From Neonectria sp. B-13 (lineage: Eukaryota > Ascomycota > Sordariomycetes > Hypocreales > Nectriaceae), in NCBI GenBank assembly GCA_002682825.1, contig NOKP01000035.1, forward strand, positions 1 through 64,000: a DNA stretch of 64,000 bases. Direction: 5' to 3'. Positions 41,182-53,240 of this stretch are shown piece after piece. Each line of letters begins with the position of its first letter. Position 1 is the first letter of the stretch. Under the pieces are notes generated by a model. The model was given only the letters and a program-made list of their open reading frames with translations. It searched no databases and was not told the origin of the DNA. The translations under genes were made by a program, and so were the position numbers.

Positions 41182-41632
41182 CCTTCTATGAGGGAACCTA
41201 ATGTGTAATGATTACTGTGTCACGCATCGATTTCTTTGTCTCGAGCCTGGTTGGTTTTAAAGTTCTTTATTAACCTTTGCATCTGACCCGAACCTATCTA
41301 CCTTTTCCGTTCAGTCTAAGTTTTTTCTTAACTCCATATGATCCCACCCTTGTTGGCGGTCATTATATGTGCTATGGTTCAGGATAAGCTTTTCATGAAT
41401 TGGACATCAAGGTCAGAGAGAGGGACCCAGACGGGTTGCAAAAACGGGCTCAAGGTATGACATTGATGCAAACCATGTTACTGGGAAAGCTTACTGTGTT
41501 TAAGTTATTGGGATTGATAGCACTGGGCATAGCATCTTACTGTGTTAACTACTGTATGTTATCTACTGCGTTGTCTTGATCTATTAGATGATATTGACTA
41601 AGGCTAAAGTTACTATAAATCCTAGGATGTAG
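41168..41632 (+). mobile_element. Dispersed repeat copy B with 14-bp flanking direct repeat
   Basis: The interior 41182-41618 (437 bp) is flanked by identical ATCCTAGGATGTAG at 41168-41181 and 41619-41632, as expected for a target-site duplication. It is the longest of three copies and has no coding capacity. No terminal inverted repeat was found. A long target-site duplication suits a non-LTR/SINE-like or other non-autonomous element better than a classical DNA transposon; the class is open. Confidence 0.7.
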
Positions 41633-42479
41633 GCGTAGCCAGGGCAGAACTAATTATTGGTATGTAAACCTCCATAGGCACGGTCGTAGCGTATTGTGCA
41701 GGCTTCGTGTACTCGTACCCTTTGACACCGCAGCTCGACGTCGATGTATAAAAGTCGGATGCTCTCTCATCGTCGTAGCCAATTGGCACCTCTAGTTGCA
41801 CCTTCAACGGCCCAAGTATACAGTCTTCGCACTCGATTGGCTTGTCCGAATCTCGATGGGTTCTCCATTCTACCAACTGCAAGTCGCAAAATTTCCCAGT
41901 ATCCCTGATGATAGTCAGTCACGTTTGCCATGCCTCTGTTTTGGCTATGCGACCAACCTATCTCTATAACAATACACGTCGTACGACAAGAGTAACAAGT
42001 CGGCCCTGTAGGTAGCTAGCGCCAGGGTCAATTTGAATTGCTCCAGTCTGCTTCATTTCAAACCATGTACGTACGTGGAAAGATGGTGGCCCCGTATTTA
42101 AATGCAATTGCGTCCTTTTCCGTGTTGCATGCTGACTGAATATTGATTCGAATATTTTTCAGACTATGGCGACAACCCTTGACGCAAATTGCATCCAAAG
42201 TATCTTTCTCCATAGTCTCGAAAATCATTCGACTGCATCGGGTGGATTAGACTCGGCCTCTCCGCCATGACTCGCGAGTGTATAGGGTGCTTACGGATCG
42301 GGCGCATTGGCAGATAACAAATGCGAGCATTGGACCGTAGAGTTCAACACCTCCATACAGTCACCGCTTAGCTCCATCATGTCGTAAGGATATTGTATAA
42401 AGTCGAACTGTTGAGTCAAGACGGTAAGTGGAAAGGCCGTTACCATAAGAGCCGCCTGGGCGGATGGAAAAGTCTTCAT
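41622..42479 (-). CDS. Secreted LysM-effector-like protein without a LysM domain
   Basis: Predicted CDS complement(join(41622..41904,41958..42015,42075..42232,42295..42479)), 227 aa, four exons. It has a signal peptide (MKTFPSAQAALMVTAFPLTV). Then come the parts that precede LysM domains in fungal LysM proteins: LSGDCMEVLNSTVQCSHLL, DAICVKGCRHSLKNIRINI, TYRADLLLLSYDVYCYRD, CEDCILGPLKVQLEVPIGYD and SSCGVKGYEYTKP. Fungal LysM proteins normally continue into GDTC-type LysM units; here a stop comes 20 residues later. The stop lies inside the target repeat of element B, so the transposon sits just behind the coding end. Cys residues are intact. Whether the protein still works is unknown. Confidence 0.7.
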
Positions 42480-43389
42480 TGGGACGTTCTGGGATCAAAT
42501 TCATATGAAAGAGAAGCGAAAGAGAACACCCTCACAAGAGGGATGCAAGGAATATATAGGCCCCAACCTGGATGAAGTGGGTCAGATGTTAAATTTTGTT
42601 ATTGTTTGGTCAGATGCAAACCTTCACACAGTTGAACTCTGAAATCAAGCGAGCTCACAACTAACTTTGTCGTTTCAAAAGCTTCTCGGCCATGATGTAC
42701 GTACTTGGCTGAGTAGAATTTTCAATAATAACATGAAGATCAAAGGGAGGGATCCAAATAAGTTGCGAAAATAGGCTCAAGGTACGAGATCAATGCGAAC
42801 CATGTGACGGAGAAAACGTGCTGTGTTTAAGTTTTCGAGATAGATGGTTCTGGGCATAGCATGTTACTGTCTTATCTGCTCTATGTTATCTGCTATTCTG
42901 CCTTGATCTACCTGACAAATTATGACTTTTGGACTTGACGGCGCTGGGCATAGCACTCAACCTTGTTATCTACTCTACTACTGTAACTAACAGCATGAAC
43001 GAACATCTGGAGTTTTCTTGCACAGACTTCCCATTTCTTCTTTTTGCTAAAAGTCGACTGGTACACTACGTATGAAAGGAGAATGGGCGCGATTGCTCTC
43101 CGTTAAATCACTTAGAAAGATAATCTGACTTTTAAGATTATTTGACAACCCTGATAACCCTGGCAAATCTTGTTGCTATCGTGGCTCTTAGCTAGAAGCT
43201 TTACCATTGTAGGTAGTCAGGCCTCAAGGTCGAAATGTGGACTTCTTAATGCTATAAGTACTGCATTATTCCATCTTCCTGCACCGTTACCCTTGCCCCC
43301 CCAATCACATATATCTCACTCAGTTCACTCACGTTTCACTTTCCGGAACCTAATCGACTTATTTGCATACCAGCACAGCAGTCAGTGTT
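42480..43389. other. AT-rich region with repeat copy C
   Basis: Upstream of two divergent genes. Contains the degraded repeat copy at 42731-42925. No other gene is seen. Confidence 0.4.
42731..42925 (+). repeat. Dispersed repeat, copy C (most diverged)
   Basis: Matches the right half of copy B: GTTGCGAAAATAGGCTCAAGG, ATGCGAACCATGTGAC, GTGTTTAAGTTTT, CTGGGCATAGCATGTTACTGT and TATGTTATCTGCT...TTGATCTA. Differences are mostly C/T and G/A. A second partial unit (GCGCTGGGCATAGCAC, TGTTATCTACTCTA) follows at about 42938-42985. Confidence 0.75.
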
Positions 43390-45804
43390 ATGATCCCCGC
43401 TACTAAGGGACCACGCTTTAATCGCAGGACTAATTGTCCTGCGTTGATTCTCGCCTTGATTCTCATACTCCTCGTCCGCCTCTCGGTCAGCGTCAACGAT
43501 ATTCCTGCTCTAGAATCCAGTGCTCTATCAATATCCGCTCTTGAAACCCCCAGAAACAATAGCCAGGAGCTTATTAAGAGTGACTGGCAAGGGATTACGC
43601 CAACTCTCCATACTCGAAACATCTTCGATGTAGGACAAATGGGTGAGGGTTGCTACCGTTATCAAATGTGCATCGATAAAAATGATAAGTATGATTACTG
43701 CGCACCCGGCTTCAAACAAGTTGGATGGGAATCTTGCGACGTAAGTGACTTTGTGAAAATCGTGTTCTTTCTTGTTCCATCTCTCTCTGTTAATTCTGAC
43801 CTACGTGAAATTCAACAGGACCACGGTAACAGGAGGCAAGCTATCTGTTGCAAGTCAAAGATAGCCCCTAAGACATGTAAGTGGCGTGGTGGTGGCAAAC
43901 ACTGTAATGGTCAGTGTCACACTGGGGAAGTCACATTACGTACGTCACGCCGAGGCGGTGGCTTCCACAGGCAGTCGGGCATGGGGCTGTGCAGTCAAGG
44001 TAGCAAGGCATTTTGCTGCAAAGAAGATCATTTCGACGAGTTGACTGCTGGCTGCAGATGGACTGGCTGGTAAGTCAAACATTGTTGTTATGTTTTCCCA
44101 GTACTTCCCTGACGGTGACCTTCATAGCGGTGGCCATTGCAGTACAAGCGAAGAGTCGGTCGCTTATGCCTCGGACATCAATGGCAAATGTAACATTTTC
44201 AAGTTTGGCATGCGCTATTGCTGTCCAAAATCCAAGCCAGCTCCCTTAAAAGACTGTCATTGGGTTGGAAAGGGTGACTGTGCGCACAACACCTGCAACA
44301 AACATGAGATTCAACTCGGGCGACATGAAGATGGAGATGCTCGCTCAAACTGCTACTGTAACTCACCCCATGTCTCATCGATATCCATTTTTTCTGCTAA
44401 CCACTCTATTATTATCCAGGGGGTCGAAAGAAAGCACTTTGCTGCAAGCCAAATCCCGGCGCTTTCAGCTGTAGCAAGCAATTGTGTCAGCTCGACAAGA
44501 CTTACCGCTGCGGTCCGGACCCATTTGCAGATGAGTCTGCAGATTGGAAAGAGGAACCAAACCCCTTTGCAGTTGATTTAAGAAGCAGGTCAAATTCCGA
44601 CCTTGACGACGATTCCGAGTTTGATGATAATTATGACCTCAGCGAGAGTGATATCGAGGAAATAGAGAAACGAGGAAAGTTCAAGGGCAGGCGGGTGCTC
44701 AAAAAGGTAGTTCGAGTTCGCGGACGTCCACACGAGGTCAGAGTAGTGGCTCGGGTTTATCCTGGCTCCAGTCGACTGCATACTCGATCCCGGGGGCCAG
44801 CGGCTGCTACATACATATTCAGGTAAAACGGAAACTACTTGAATTTCAGTCGAGGTAGAGCTAACTATGTCAACAGACCAGTTCAAGGAGGAACTTACTA
44901 CAACACTAGGATTGAGATTGTCCACCAAAGGTCTTTAACAAGGCAAGAAATCATTGACACAGTTGATACAGAGCACAATCCCGACGTATGAACTGGTTTC
45001 TGGTACTACGTGTAGTGTAAGTAAAAGCTAACAAGTTATAGCTTCAATACGCCGTTGCCCTGCTAGAAACTGCCATGACCGGTATTCTACCAAACGGTTC
45101 TCCAACCACAACTCAAGCAATAGATGCAGCTTCCTTGCTTCGCTACTGGCATACCAACGTACTCAGCAATTTGCCTCGGGCTGGGGTCAGCAGGATTGTC
45201 AGAACTCCGAATGATTACTTCATGGACCGCTTTGGATCGGCAGGGAATCGGCAACCACTCTTGCTTGCTGAGCGTAACATGAATCAGTTCAAAGGCCGAA
45301 TCTTTAGTCAAAGCTCAGACCCTCAGAACAGAGAAATATTTCAAATAGCTCTCGAAGAATCAGTCCTAACTGGAACTGGAGAACAAATATTTCTAGAGCC
45401 CATTAGACAGGTAAGTCATATTATGCCCTAAGTTTAGTGCAAAAGCTAATAGAATATACCTATAGGTTATCCTTGTCTTTCAATACATGAACATGCCTGA
45501 AGCAAGACAAAGAATTCAGGAGAACCGTGTGCAGCTTCTTCTAGCCATATCACGGATCTCGAGCGCCGTGCCACAGCTCGCAAGATTACACCAAATACAT
45601 CGCGAGTTCGATTTTAACTGGTATCAAGACCGAACAGATCGAGCTCGACGTTGGGTTAATAACCAGCTGGACGATATCACGGCTGCTTACATTCATGCCT
45701 CTTCACAACCTGGTAATTATCATATTGTTATGGCCGCAGTAGCTCTGTTTCGAGATGGGCTTAAAAACGTAAAACCACCACCAGAGGACCCGAAGAAACA
45801 CTAA
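43390..45804 (+). CDS. Cys-rich secreted protein like the C-terminal part of subgroup-C chitinases, lacking GH18
   Basis: Predicted CDS join(43390..43740,43819..44069,44128..44357,44420..44822,44877..44985,45042..45410,45466..45804), 683 aa. An N-terminal hydrophobic stretch (ALILALILILLVRLSVSV) is a signal or anchor. Then follow the Cys-rich blocks found after the catalytic domain of large fungal GH18 subgroup-C (killer-toxin-like) chitinases: NRRQAICC, CKWRGGGKHCNGQCHTGEV, CRWTGCGGHC, YCCPKSKP, DCHWVGKGDCAHNTC, GRKKALCC. An acidic linker and a helical C-terminal region with FNWYQDRTDRARRWVNNQ come next. No GH18 (DxxDxDxE) or LysM sequence is present, so it should not cleave chitin. All junctions restore Cys-rich family sequence. 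Confidence 0.75.
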
Positions 45805-47132
45805 GCAGCTACCTTTTAGTCGTTTTTCAGGAATAGTAATAGAGATAGCACGTAATGTAAAGTTGATATGAATCCGGCCATAGCCATGCTTACGATTGAA
45901 AGTTATAAAATTAAGAGTGAGCTATCTTCCTCGTGACTACATTCATATTATAACTGGCTCGTGATTGGGAATCGTCTGCAGTTCAACGAGTTAGGTATTT
46001 TCTTGCAACGACTTCGATATTGGAGGTAGAAAGTTACCAGGCGTCAGCACAGGCTTCGAGCATAGCTGTGTCGTGTTATGCTGATAATACTGTAGAATCA
46101 TTGCCAATCTTCTCTCAGAAGCGGCCGAAGGGCCCATCCCGAGGGTGGCTAAACTGCCGCTTTCGAGGAGCTTGAGATGACAGACACGAGTGGTGGAAGC
46201 GGAAAAGAGACGGCATTAAGACAGTGCCCGGACTGAGAGCGGAAACGGAGCCACATCCACTTGTATGCGCTATCTACTATCCGGGACATTATCCATCAAT
46301 CACGGCTGGAGGGACGATGGTCTGCATTGCGGGGAAGATGCGGAGGTCAATTGACTCGAACGAAGTGACGTATGACCAGTGACCAGGATGATTGTGGTCT
46401 TATACGAAACTTGACTGGGAACCGGGGTTGGCAATTCTATCAATATGAGGGCCAGATTGTCAGTTTTGTCTTCCGTGGCATCTTTCACTCGAGTTCTTGT
46501 GCACTCGGCAGTTTTTGGCCTCAGCATACTTTGACAAGCGCAACAACGTATGAGACAATGTGGTTTGTCTTGGAAGCAAGAGGAATAAGCGTAAAATTAA
46601 AAGCTGCATTAAGAATGCCCAGGGTTGGCACTAGCAAGGAACACAACATCCCGCGGGGAAAACGGAGATACAAAGGCAAGATATCCCACCAATAACAATC
46701 AGGTGCTTCACCTAGAAACCACAGTGGAAATCATTCGTTCTCCTATAAACCCTGCAGAATCTTACCTCGGCCTTCCCCAGACCTCCCCCCGCAATATCGG
46801 TATTGCTGAGCTTTTCCGGTGTGAGATCCACCTCTGGAAGTAAACACAGTGCTATAGAGCTAGGGATAGCTCTGTAACCTCACGGATGTTATGGATGGAG
46901 CTGCATATCGTACGGGGGTCAACATCCACATGGATTTGAGCCAGGCGCGATGGAACCATAACCGTGGTCCGTCTTAAGCACATGCACAGCTCTCTAATCG
47001 GTGAAGGTGGGCCTGCGCGACTTTACATCATGTATAAAGAGAAGTATGTCGTCTGACGTCGTATTCCCAGTCTTCCCCAGTGGTGCAAGGTGCCATCTGA
47101 CTCCTAGAAGGTCACCCGTCGCCATATAAACA
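45805..47132 (+). promoter_or_regulatory. Intergenic and GH28 promoter
   Basis: About 1.3 kb without a supportable gene. TATAAA at 47033-47038 lies about 95 bp before the GH28 ATG, and a second TATAAA at 47125-47130 lies right before it and is probably transcribed. Confidence 0.4.
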
Positions 47133-48918
47133 ATGCACTTCTGCCAGGTCTTCACTCTGGTTGCCGTTGTGGCCACCACGGCCATTCAGGCCGTCAGCCT
47201 CCCCGCGGGTGTACCAAGAGATGTCCTCGAGTTCCGCGACAAGCATCCCTACAGTCCGCCTAAGCATCACTGGCGCAAGACTGTCACGATACGCGCCTCC
47301 AGGCACGACCACGATGACGTATCAAAAGAGTTTGCGAAGGGCATCAAGAAGGCTAATAACGGTGGGACTTTGTATCTTCCCAAGGGAAAGAAATTTGTCA
47401 TTGGCAAGGTGCTCGACTTGACCAACTTGAATGATATCCACGTCCATCTAGACGGCGAGATCCGAGTAAGAAGACCTGCGAGGCCTGAAATGAACGACGT
47501 TACTGACAACAGAGATAGTTCACCAATGATGTAGAGTACTGGCAAGAGAACGCCTGGTACCATCCGTTCCAGAAATCCATCATGTTCTGGAAATGGGGAG
47601 GCAAGAACATCAAGATCTACGGCAAGGGCGTCATTGAGGGTCAAGGGTACTTAGTCTCTCGCCTTATCTTGAGCCCATTATAAAGCTAACACGATAATAT
47701 AGCCAACGCTGGTGGAACGAGTTCGAGGACGGTACAGGATCGTGAGTCTTCTTTCTATTCGCCTCACTCTACTTCAAGCACACGGAGTCTAATCCTCTTC
47801 TGCAGCATCCTCAACCCCGACAACAAGTACTACCGCCCCATCCTTTTCTACGCCGAAAACACAACCAACCTGGATATCTCCGGCATCCATCTGAAGGACT
47901 CACCCTGCTGGAACAACTTCATCGTCAGCTCCAAGAACGTCCGCTACACTGATGTCGTGGCCACCGCGCTCTCCAACAACGGCAGCGTCATTCCCAAGAA
48001 CACGGACTTTATGAACACCATGAACACATCCGGCGTTCACATTGAGCGTGCTTGGGTCAACATCGACGACGACTGTTTCTCGCCGAAGCCGAATAGCTCC
48101 GATCTTTACGTTAACACCATGTACTGCAACGGTACCCACGGACAGGTAGATCGCACCGCCCATACAGTCGAAGCGGAGCCTTGCAGTTAACACGCGTTTC
48201 ACAGTCCATGGGTTCACTTGGCCAGTACAAGGGCGAGGTCTCTAATGTTTATGACGTGCACATTGAGAATGTCTGGATGATGAACGGAGATGTGAGTCTT
48301 GCCCATTATCACTAGTTAAGAACGAATCGCTAATTCCGTCGTACTTAGTACTCCGGCGCGCGCATCAAGACCTGGGCCGGCGCTGACATCGGCACCGGAT
48401 TCGTCGACAACGTCACCTTCAAGTATGCGTTTCTATACGAGTCGGTTATTGAAGCTAGCAGCTAACTCTCGTGCTTCAGGAACTTCTGGGTCGGCCACAT
48501 GGACTACGGCATCATCCTCGACTCATGCTACTTCAACAAATCCACCGAAGAATGCAAGAAATACCCATCTGGCATGCAAATCAGCAATATCCGCTTCGAG
48601 AACTTCACGGGCTACACTTCAGGCGTGTACGGCAACGCTGTCGCTCGTCTGTCCTGCTCCACCAGCGAAAGCGCCCTCTGCGAGAACGTCGTTATCAAGG
48701 ACTTCAACGTCAAGTCCCCTTGCGGCGGTGACCCCGTTATTATTTGCGATGGAATTGATGGCGATCTTGGTGTCGATTGTGTTTCTTTTGATAGCCCTGA
48801 GGCCAAGGCTGCGCTGGCGGCGAAGTGCCAGACCCCCTATGCCGAGATTGACATTGACCCCTGGGGCAGTGGGCAGATTAAGAAGAAGAATGGCGCGTAC
48901 CACCCCCTTTCGCGATAG
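47133..48918 (+). CDS. Secreted GH28 polygalacturonase-type enzyme
   Basis: Predicted CDS join(47133..47465,47519..47646,47703..47741,47806..48145,48205..48291,48349..48422,48480..48918), 479 aa, seven exons. It has a signal peptide (MHFCQVFTLVAVVATTAIQA). All four GH28 active-site motifs are readable: Asn232-Thr-Asp234, Asp254-255-256-Cys (IDDDC), Thr-His278-Gly (THGQSMGSLGQY) and Arg314-Ile-Lys316 (GARIKTW). The right-handed beta-helix repeats around them are normal. The spacing and the GQRWWNEF opening resemble exo-polygalacturonases. It should cut galacturonan in pectin outside the cell, and may feed uronides to the cluster at 0.4-10 kb. The endo/exo choice is uncertain. Confidence 0.93.
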
Positions 48919-50510
48919 ACAAAGAAGGGAGAAGGATGGATTCTTTTATAGAACGGGGCCACTTGCAGAACTAAATGATGAGTAAATGCTTCCCTCTGAA
49001 TCAACCTTCGTAATATTTCCATGTGGATTTCTGAGCCACGTTATTGCAAAGATCCGCGATATCTCTGAGATATGATAGACAGAACTCCTTGGCCTATCGT
49101 TCTAAGGAGCAACCATTCCCTTGCGTGTGTTGCTGAAGCAGAGTAAACTTTCTGACAACATTGACTTGACCATGTCCGTAGTATAAACTCTAGTGGCTGG
49201 AATAGTACCAAGATTGGTACAATAGAGCGCCAGGCGGAGATGTCTGCAGTTCTGACTTGAGGGTAGTGCCTAAAAAGCAAATCAGTCGCAGGATAGTGAA
49301 ATCAGTCCCAATAGCCATCAGCAACAAGGCCGTCTCGGTTATTGAGCTGTCCTAGCTTCCAACGCTCTCCATCAAAGTAATAGATTGCTGGTGCTTAGAA
49401 CGCCCCTCACAACCTTAGGTCAATTGACACCTCAGGAGTCCTCTTCTATTCCTGGCTCCCAATCGCAATCGGTGGCGTTCTCTCTCTCTCTGAAAGAGGG
49501 AACTAGAACTCTCACGCGCGGATGGAATGACAAACGGCGATACGAGAACTCACAAGACCCGGACTCCCTAGATGTCATGTTGATAGATGATCCGAGTTGG
49601 AGGAGTACGTTCCCTTCAAAAATCAATAATCTCTATCTAATGATGTGCTTGAGCAAAGTCTACCAACACCTGTAGAGTTCTTGGTTTACGTTGCTGAAAT
49701 GGAAGTGACAATGTGAATGAGCGATGAGGTCGGCTCCGTTGTGGGGGAATGAATACGTACTGGCTTTACTCCATCGTTTCGCACGTGTTACAGCTATACG
49801 ATGAAAGAAGAACGCGTACGAAAAAGAATCGATCGAGATACTTGATTTTGAATACGCTTGCGCTATCATTCCAAGAGTCACACTGATTTTCCTCCTGACT
49901 ATTTTTAGTAGGAACTCAAAGTAAAGCTACTGTATCGGATTTAGACAATATAAACAGCTTGTAGAATATAACGTTACGATGCCAAGGCCTGGTTCTCTGG
50001 CCCGGAAGGCTCGGGTGGATTCAAGTCCTCGGCTTCCCAGACTAGGCGAACCATTAAGACCCGGAGTTAAGAAGATCTCCCGGCGGGTATTTACGGTAGA
50101 AGTATCCGAAGAGGCTGCATCATTCAGGGTAGCTGATAAGCCAGCTTGGAGGAAGATGACTTAGCAGACCACCATCTTCGCGGCAATGCATTCGCAGGAG
50201 ACACAATGATAAGTCAGCCAGTCCCGATATGGCCAAGATCATTTCATCACGCCATTTTAAACAAAGAGCATTTGCCGAACCTTATGTTGCAATAGACTTG
50301 CATATCACACCTAAAGTGCGGGAACCAATGGGACTTACTCCAAAGCTGCTCTACTCATCCGGTGGGATGATGACGAGATTGGTTGCTGTTGAGGTCATGA
50401 TAGTGCGGGGATCGTACATTATATTTAGTATGCAGTGTCTCCCTCAGAAATGACAACAAACCCAAGATCCTCCAAGTAACATCCAAACAACAGATTACCA
50501 CTCAATCAAG
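48919..50510. other. Intergenic, about 1.6 kb
   Basis: No gene is seen. The stretch 49980-50160 is more GC-rich and stays open in one frame for 60 codons but shows no family likeness. The last 60 bp is the leader of the dioxygenase gene. Confidence 0.4.
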
Positions 50511-51773
50511 ATGACCCCAGCCCCAATTGACCCTGCCATCAAAGATGTCGCTGAGCCCAGGAAGGACTCGCTCAAACTCCCAGCACCCGCACAAGAGAGG
50601 CTTGAAAAAGCCGGGATAGACTTATCGCAAGGTTATCCGTACCGCCCCTCTCGTCCTTTGTATCTCCAAGACGTATACAAGATCCGTGACCAGCCGCGAG
50701 ACCATGTCGACGCGGGAGCCCGAGCAGACAAGTCGAAAAAGTCACTTTTCTCTGCGGCGACGAAGGTCACCGACTTGACTGCTCACATCGGAACTGAGAT
50801 TGAGGGCTTGCAGTTGAAGGATCTCACAAATGAGCAGCGCGATGAGCTCGCCTTGCTTATTGCTGAACGAAGCGTCGTTTTCCTCAGAGACCAGGACCTG
50901 AGCCCTCAACAACAGAAAGAGCTTGGTGAATGGTATGGGGAAGTCGAGGTTCATGTAAGTAACATCGTCTGCTGATGCTTTACGTGGTCGCTGAGATTGT
51001 TACCACAGCCACAAGTACCTCAAGTCCCTGGAGTTCCCGGCGTCACCGTCATCTGGGCAGATCTTCAAGCGACAGAACGCCCTGCCAGCTTCCGTCAACC
51101 GGGAGGTGCATCAAGATGGCATACGGACCTTGTCCATGAACGTCAACCTGCTGGGATCACGCATCTGCACAACGACACAGTACCGTCCATCGGTGGCGAC
51201 ACCCTGTGGGCAAGTGGCTACGGCGCTTATGAGAAACTCTCCCCGGAGTTCCGCAAGATCATCGACGGCCGGTTGGCCGTGTATAAGTCCGCACACCCGT
51301 ATCTGGATCATGACAACCCAGAAGCGGGCCCGAAGCACATCGAACGAATCCATCCGTTGGTTCGAGTCCATCCCGCCACGGGGTGGAAGGCTTTATGGGT
51401 CAACAGGGCCTTCACCGACAGGATTGTGGGACTAGACAAGGCCGAAAGTGATGTCATTCTAGGCTACTTGTTTGATGTCTATGAGAAGAACATCGACATC
51501 CAAGTACGATGGCGATGGACCCCCCGCACATCCGTTCTATGGGACAACCGGTATGTAACTGTGTGACACCAATGCCGCTTCGTGGTTCTTACAATATCTA
51601 GTATCACGATCCACAATGCCAGCTGGGATTACAGCGGAAAGGAGCCGCGGCACGGAACAAGGGTGACATCTCTGGCAGAGAAGCCTTTCTTTGATGCGGC
51701 AGCACCAACCCGCCGGCAGGCCCTTGGTTTGCTGGGTGAGAGTGAAAAGGAGGAACTTGAGGCGGTGAAATAA
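50511..51773 (+). CDS. TauD/TfdA-type alpha-ketoglutarate-dependent dioxygenase
   Basis: Predicted CDS join(50511..50954,51009..51550,51602..51773), 385 aa. The fold family uses Fe(II) and 2-oxoglutarate to hydroxylate substrates such as sulfonates, often releasing sulfite. The iron triad is visible: His186-Thr-Asp188 in RWHTDLVHE and the distal His333 in RITIHNASWDY. The Arg that binds 2-oxoglutarate should lie in the following HGTRVTSL block. The start block SLFSAATKVTDLTAHIGTEI and SVVFLRDQDLSPQQQKELGEW are typical. The first intron is a multiple of three but contains a stop (TGA), so it must be removed. Convergent with the aminotransferase (112 bp between stops). Confidence 0.92.
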
Positions 51774-51885
51774 CTTTGATGTCGAGTATTTACGAGAGAG
51801 GTGCGGAAATTCGCCTGGAAATTCGCCTGGAAAATCTAGAGATTGATATGAATGGTGGGATATTGCAGTCAAATACTACCACGAA

Positions 51886-53240
51886 TTATTTCCATTCCTC
51901 AGTCCTCGCTCGCTCGCACAGTACCAGCAGAGTCCTTGCAGCCCACTCAAAGTTCTCGATCGTTAAGTAGACCTGGCCACTTATCCTACACCAAAACTCC
52001 CCTGCGTAGAATTTTATCGGAAGATAAGTGTCGTATTCAGCTGGCGTGAGCTCCTGCATCCACTTCGCAACATTTTGCCCACTGTTTGTGTCGATGTTGA
52101 GTTCCAGGAGCGTCAGGGGTAATCTCACGTTGACAAAGCAACAACGCCGGAACGAGCTCGATGAGCTGCCAAGGACATTCGTACCCAGAATTTCTGCCAT
52201 TCTTGCTCCACCTTGGCGTACGATGTCTTCGCAGTACTTACGAATGGCGGCTTCGCCCCCGCAAACCACGGACCTAAACTTGAGTGCCAGGGGTATGCAG
52301 CAGTACGGCGTGTTGTCGGTTGTTGATACTTTCTCAAATAGCCGAACAAAGTAGTCGTTAGTTGCCATCTTTGCTCGGTCCTCCTTGGTTTCGTAACCCC
52401 AGGACGTTGGAACAGAAGAAACGATCAGCTTTTGGTTCCGGAATGGCACATACAGAACAGCGCATCCCCGGGGAACCATCAACCATCTATACCTGAAGTT
52501 AGAGCTGACATCAATATCAAGTTGGCTTGCACGTACTTGTAACAATTGCTGACCATGAAGTCTGGCCCGACGTCACTAAGGTGCGTCAGATCTATGTGGC
52601 CTACCCCGTGGGCGCCATCAATGAAACTCAGGATGCCGAGTCGTTTACAATTCTGCACGAGTGCTTCCCACGGAAACCGCGCACCAGGGAATGTAAGAAC
52701 TGTATCAAACATAGCAACCTTTACTCGTTTGCCTCGAGCCTCGAGGCTACTGACGGCAGAGCAAAATCGGCGTACGATCTCTTCATCCTCGATCGGATAC
52801 GTGATATCGATCTGGTGGGATGCAATCGGGCAGGTTTCTGATAGCGACTGAATGGTTTTCGCACATGCACCATAAATCGTGCCGAAATACAGAACAACGT
52901 CTTCTTGTTGGAACGGTATATTGCGAAGTACGGTGTTTACGCCGGTCGTGGCGTTTGGAACTAGCACAACTTCGTCGGGGTTGGCGCCCAGCAGAGGCGC
53001 AATGGCTGATCGGCTCTGCTTGAGGAGCTCAACGTAGGTATACCGGATGAAGGTGTCTGGCCGTGCCTCGCTTTCGGCCTGTAACTGACGCTGATACTCT
53101 CGTACCATTGTCGGGAAAGTTCCAAAGGACCCGTGGTTGAGAGGTTGGTATCCCTCAGCGAAGGAGAAATGTTCCATGCGCATTTCGGCTCCAAAGGGCG
53201 ACTTGGTAATGTTTGGCCATGGCGCGTCTGTAGGAGACAT
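51886..53240 (-). CDS. Class V aminotransferase-fold PLP enzyme (isopenicillin-N-epimerase-like)
   Basis: Predicted CDS complement(join(51886..52486,52537..53240)), 434 aa. It has the usual order for fungal class V enzymes: LNHGSFGTFPTMVREYQR near the start, NATTGVNTVLRNI (PLP phosphate region), FIDGAHGVGHIDL with the ring-stacking Asp-x-Ala-His, and SNCYKWLMVPRG with the PLP Lys235. The single intron falls inside that Lys codon and is fixed by it. There is no targeting signal. Related enzymes are cysteine desulfurases, selenocysteine lyases and epimerases; which reaction this one does is unknown. A sulfur-related role together with the neighbouring TauD-type gene is possible but unproven. 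Confidence 0.9.

Noticed and set aside
46300..46843. Short frames between the Cys-rich and GH28 genes
   Set aside because: No start context, splice signals or family likeness.
49980..50160. 5S rRNA or small GC-rich gene
   Set aside because: Some words (CCCGGCGGG, GAGTTAAGAAG) recall 5S rRNA, but the conserved internal control region is absent; the 60-codon frame has no homology I recognise.
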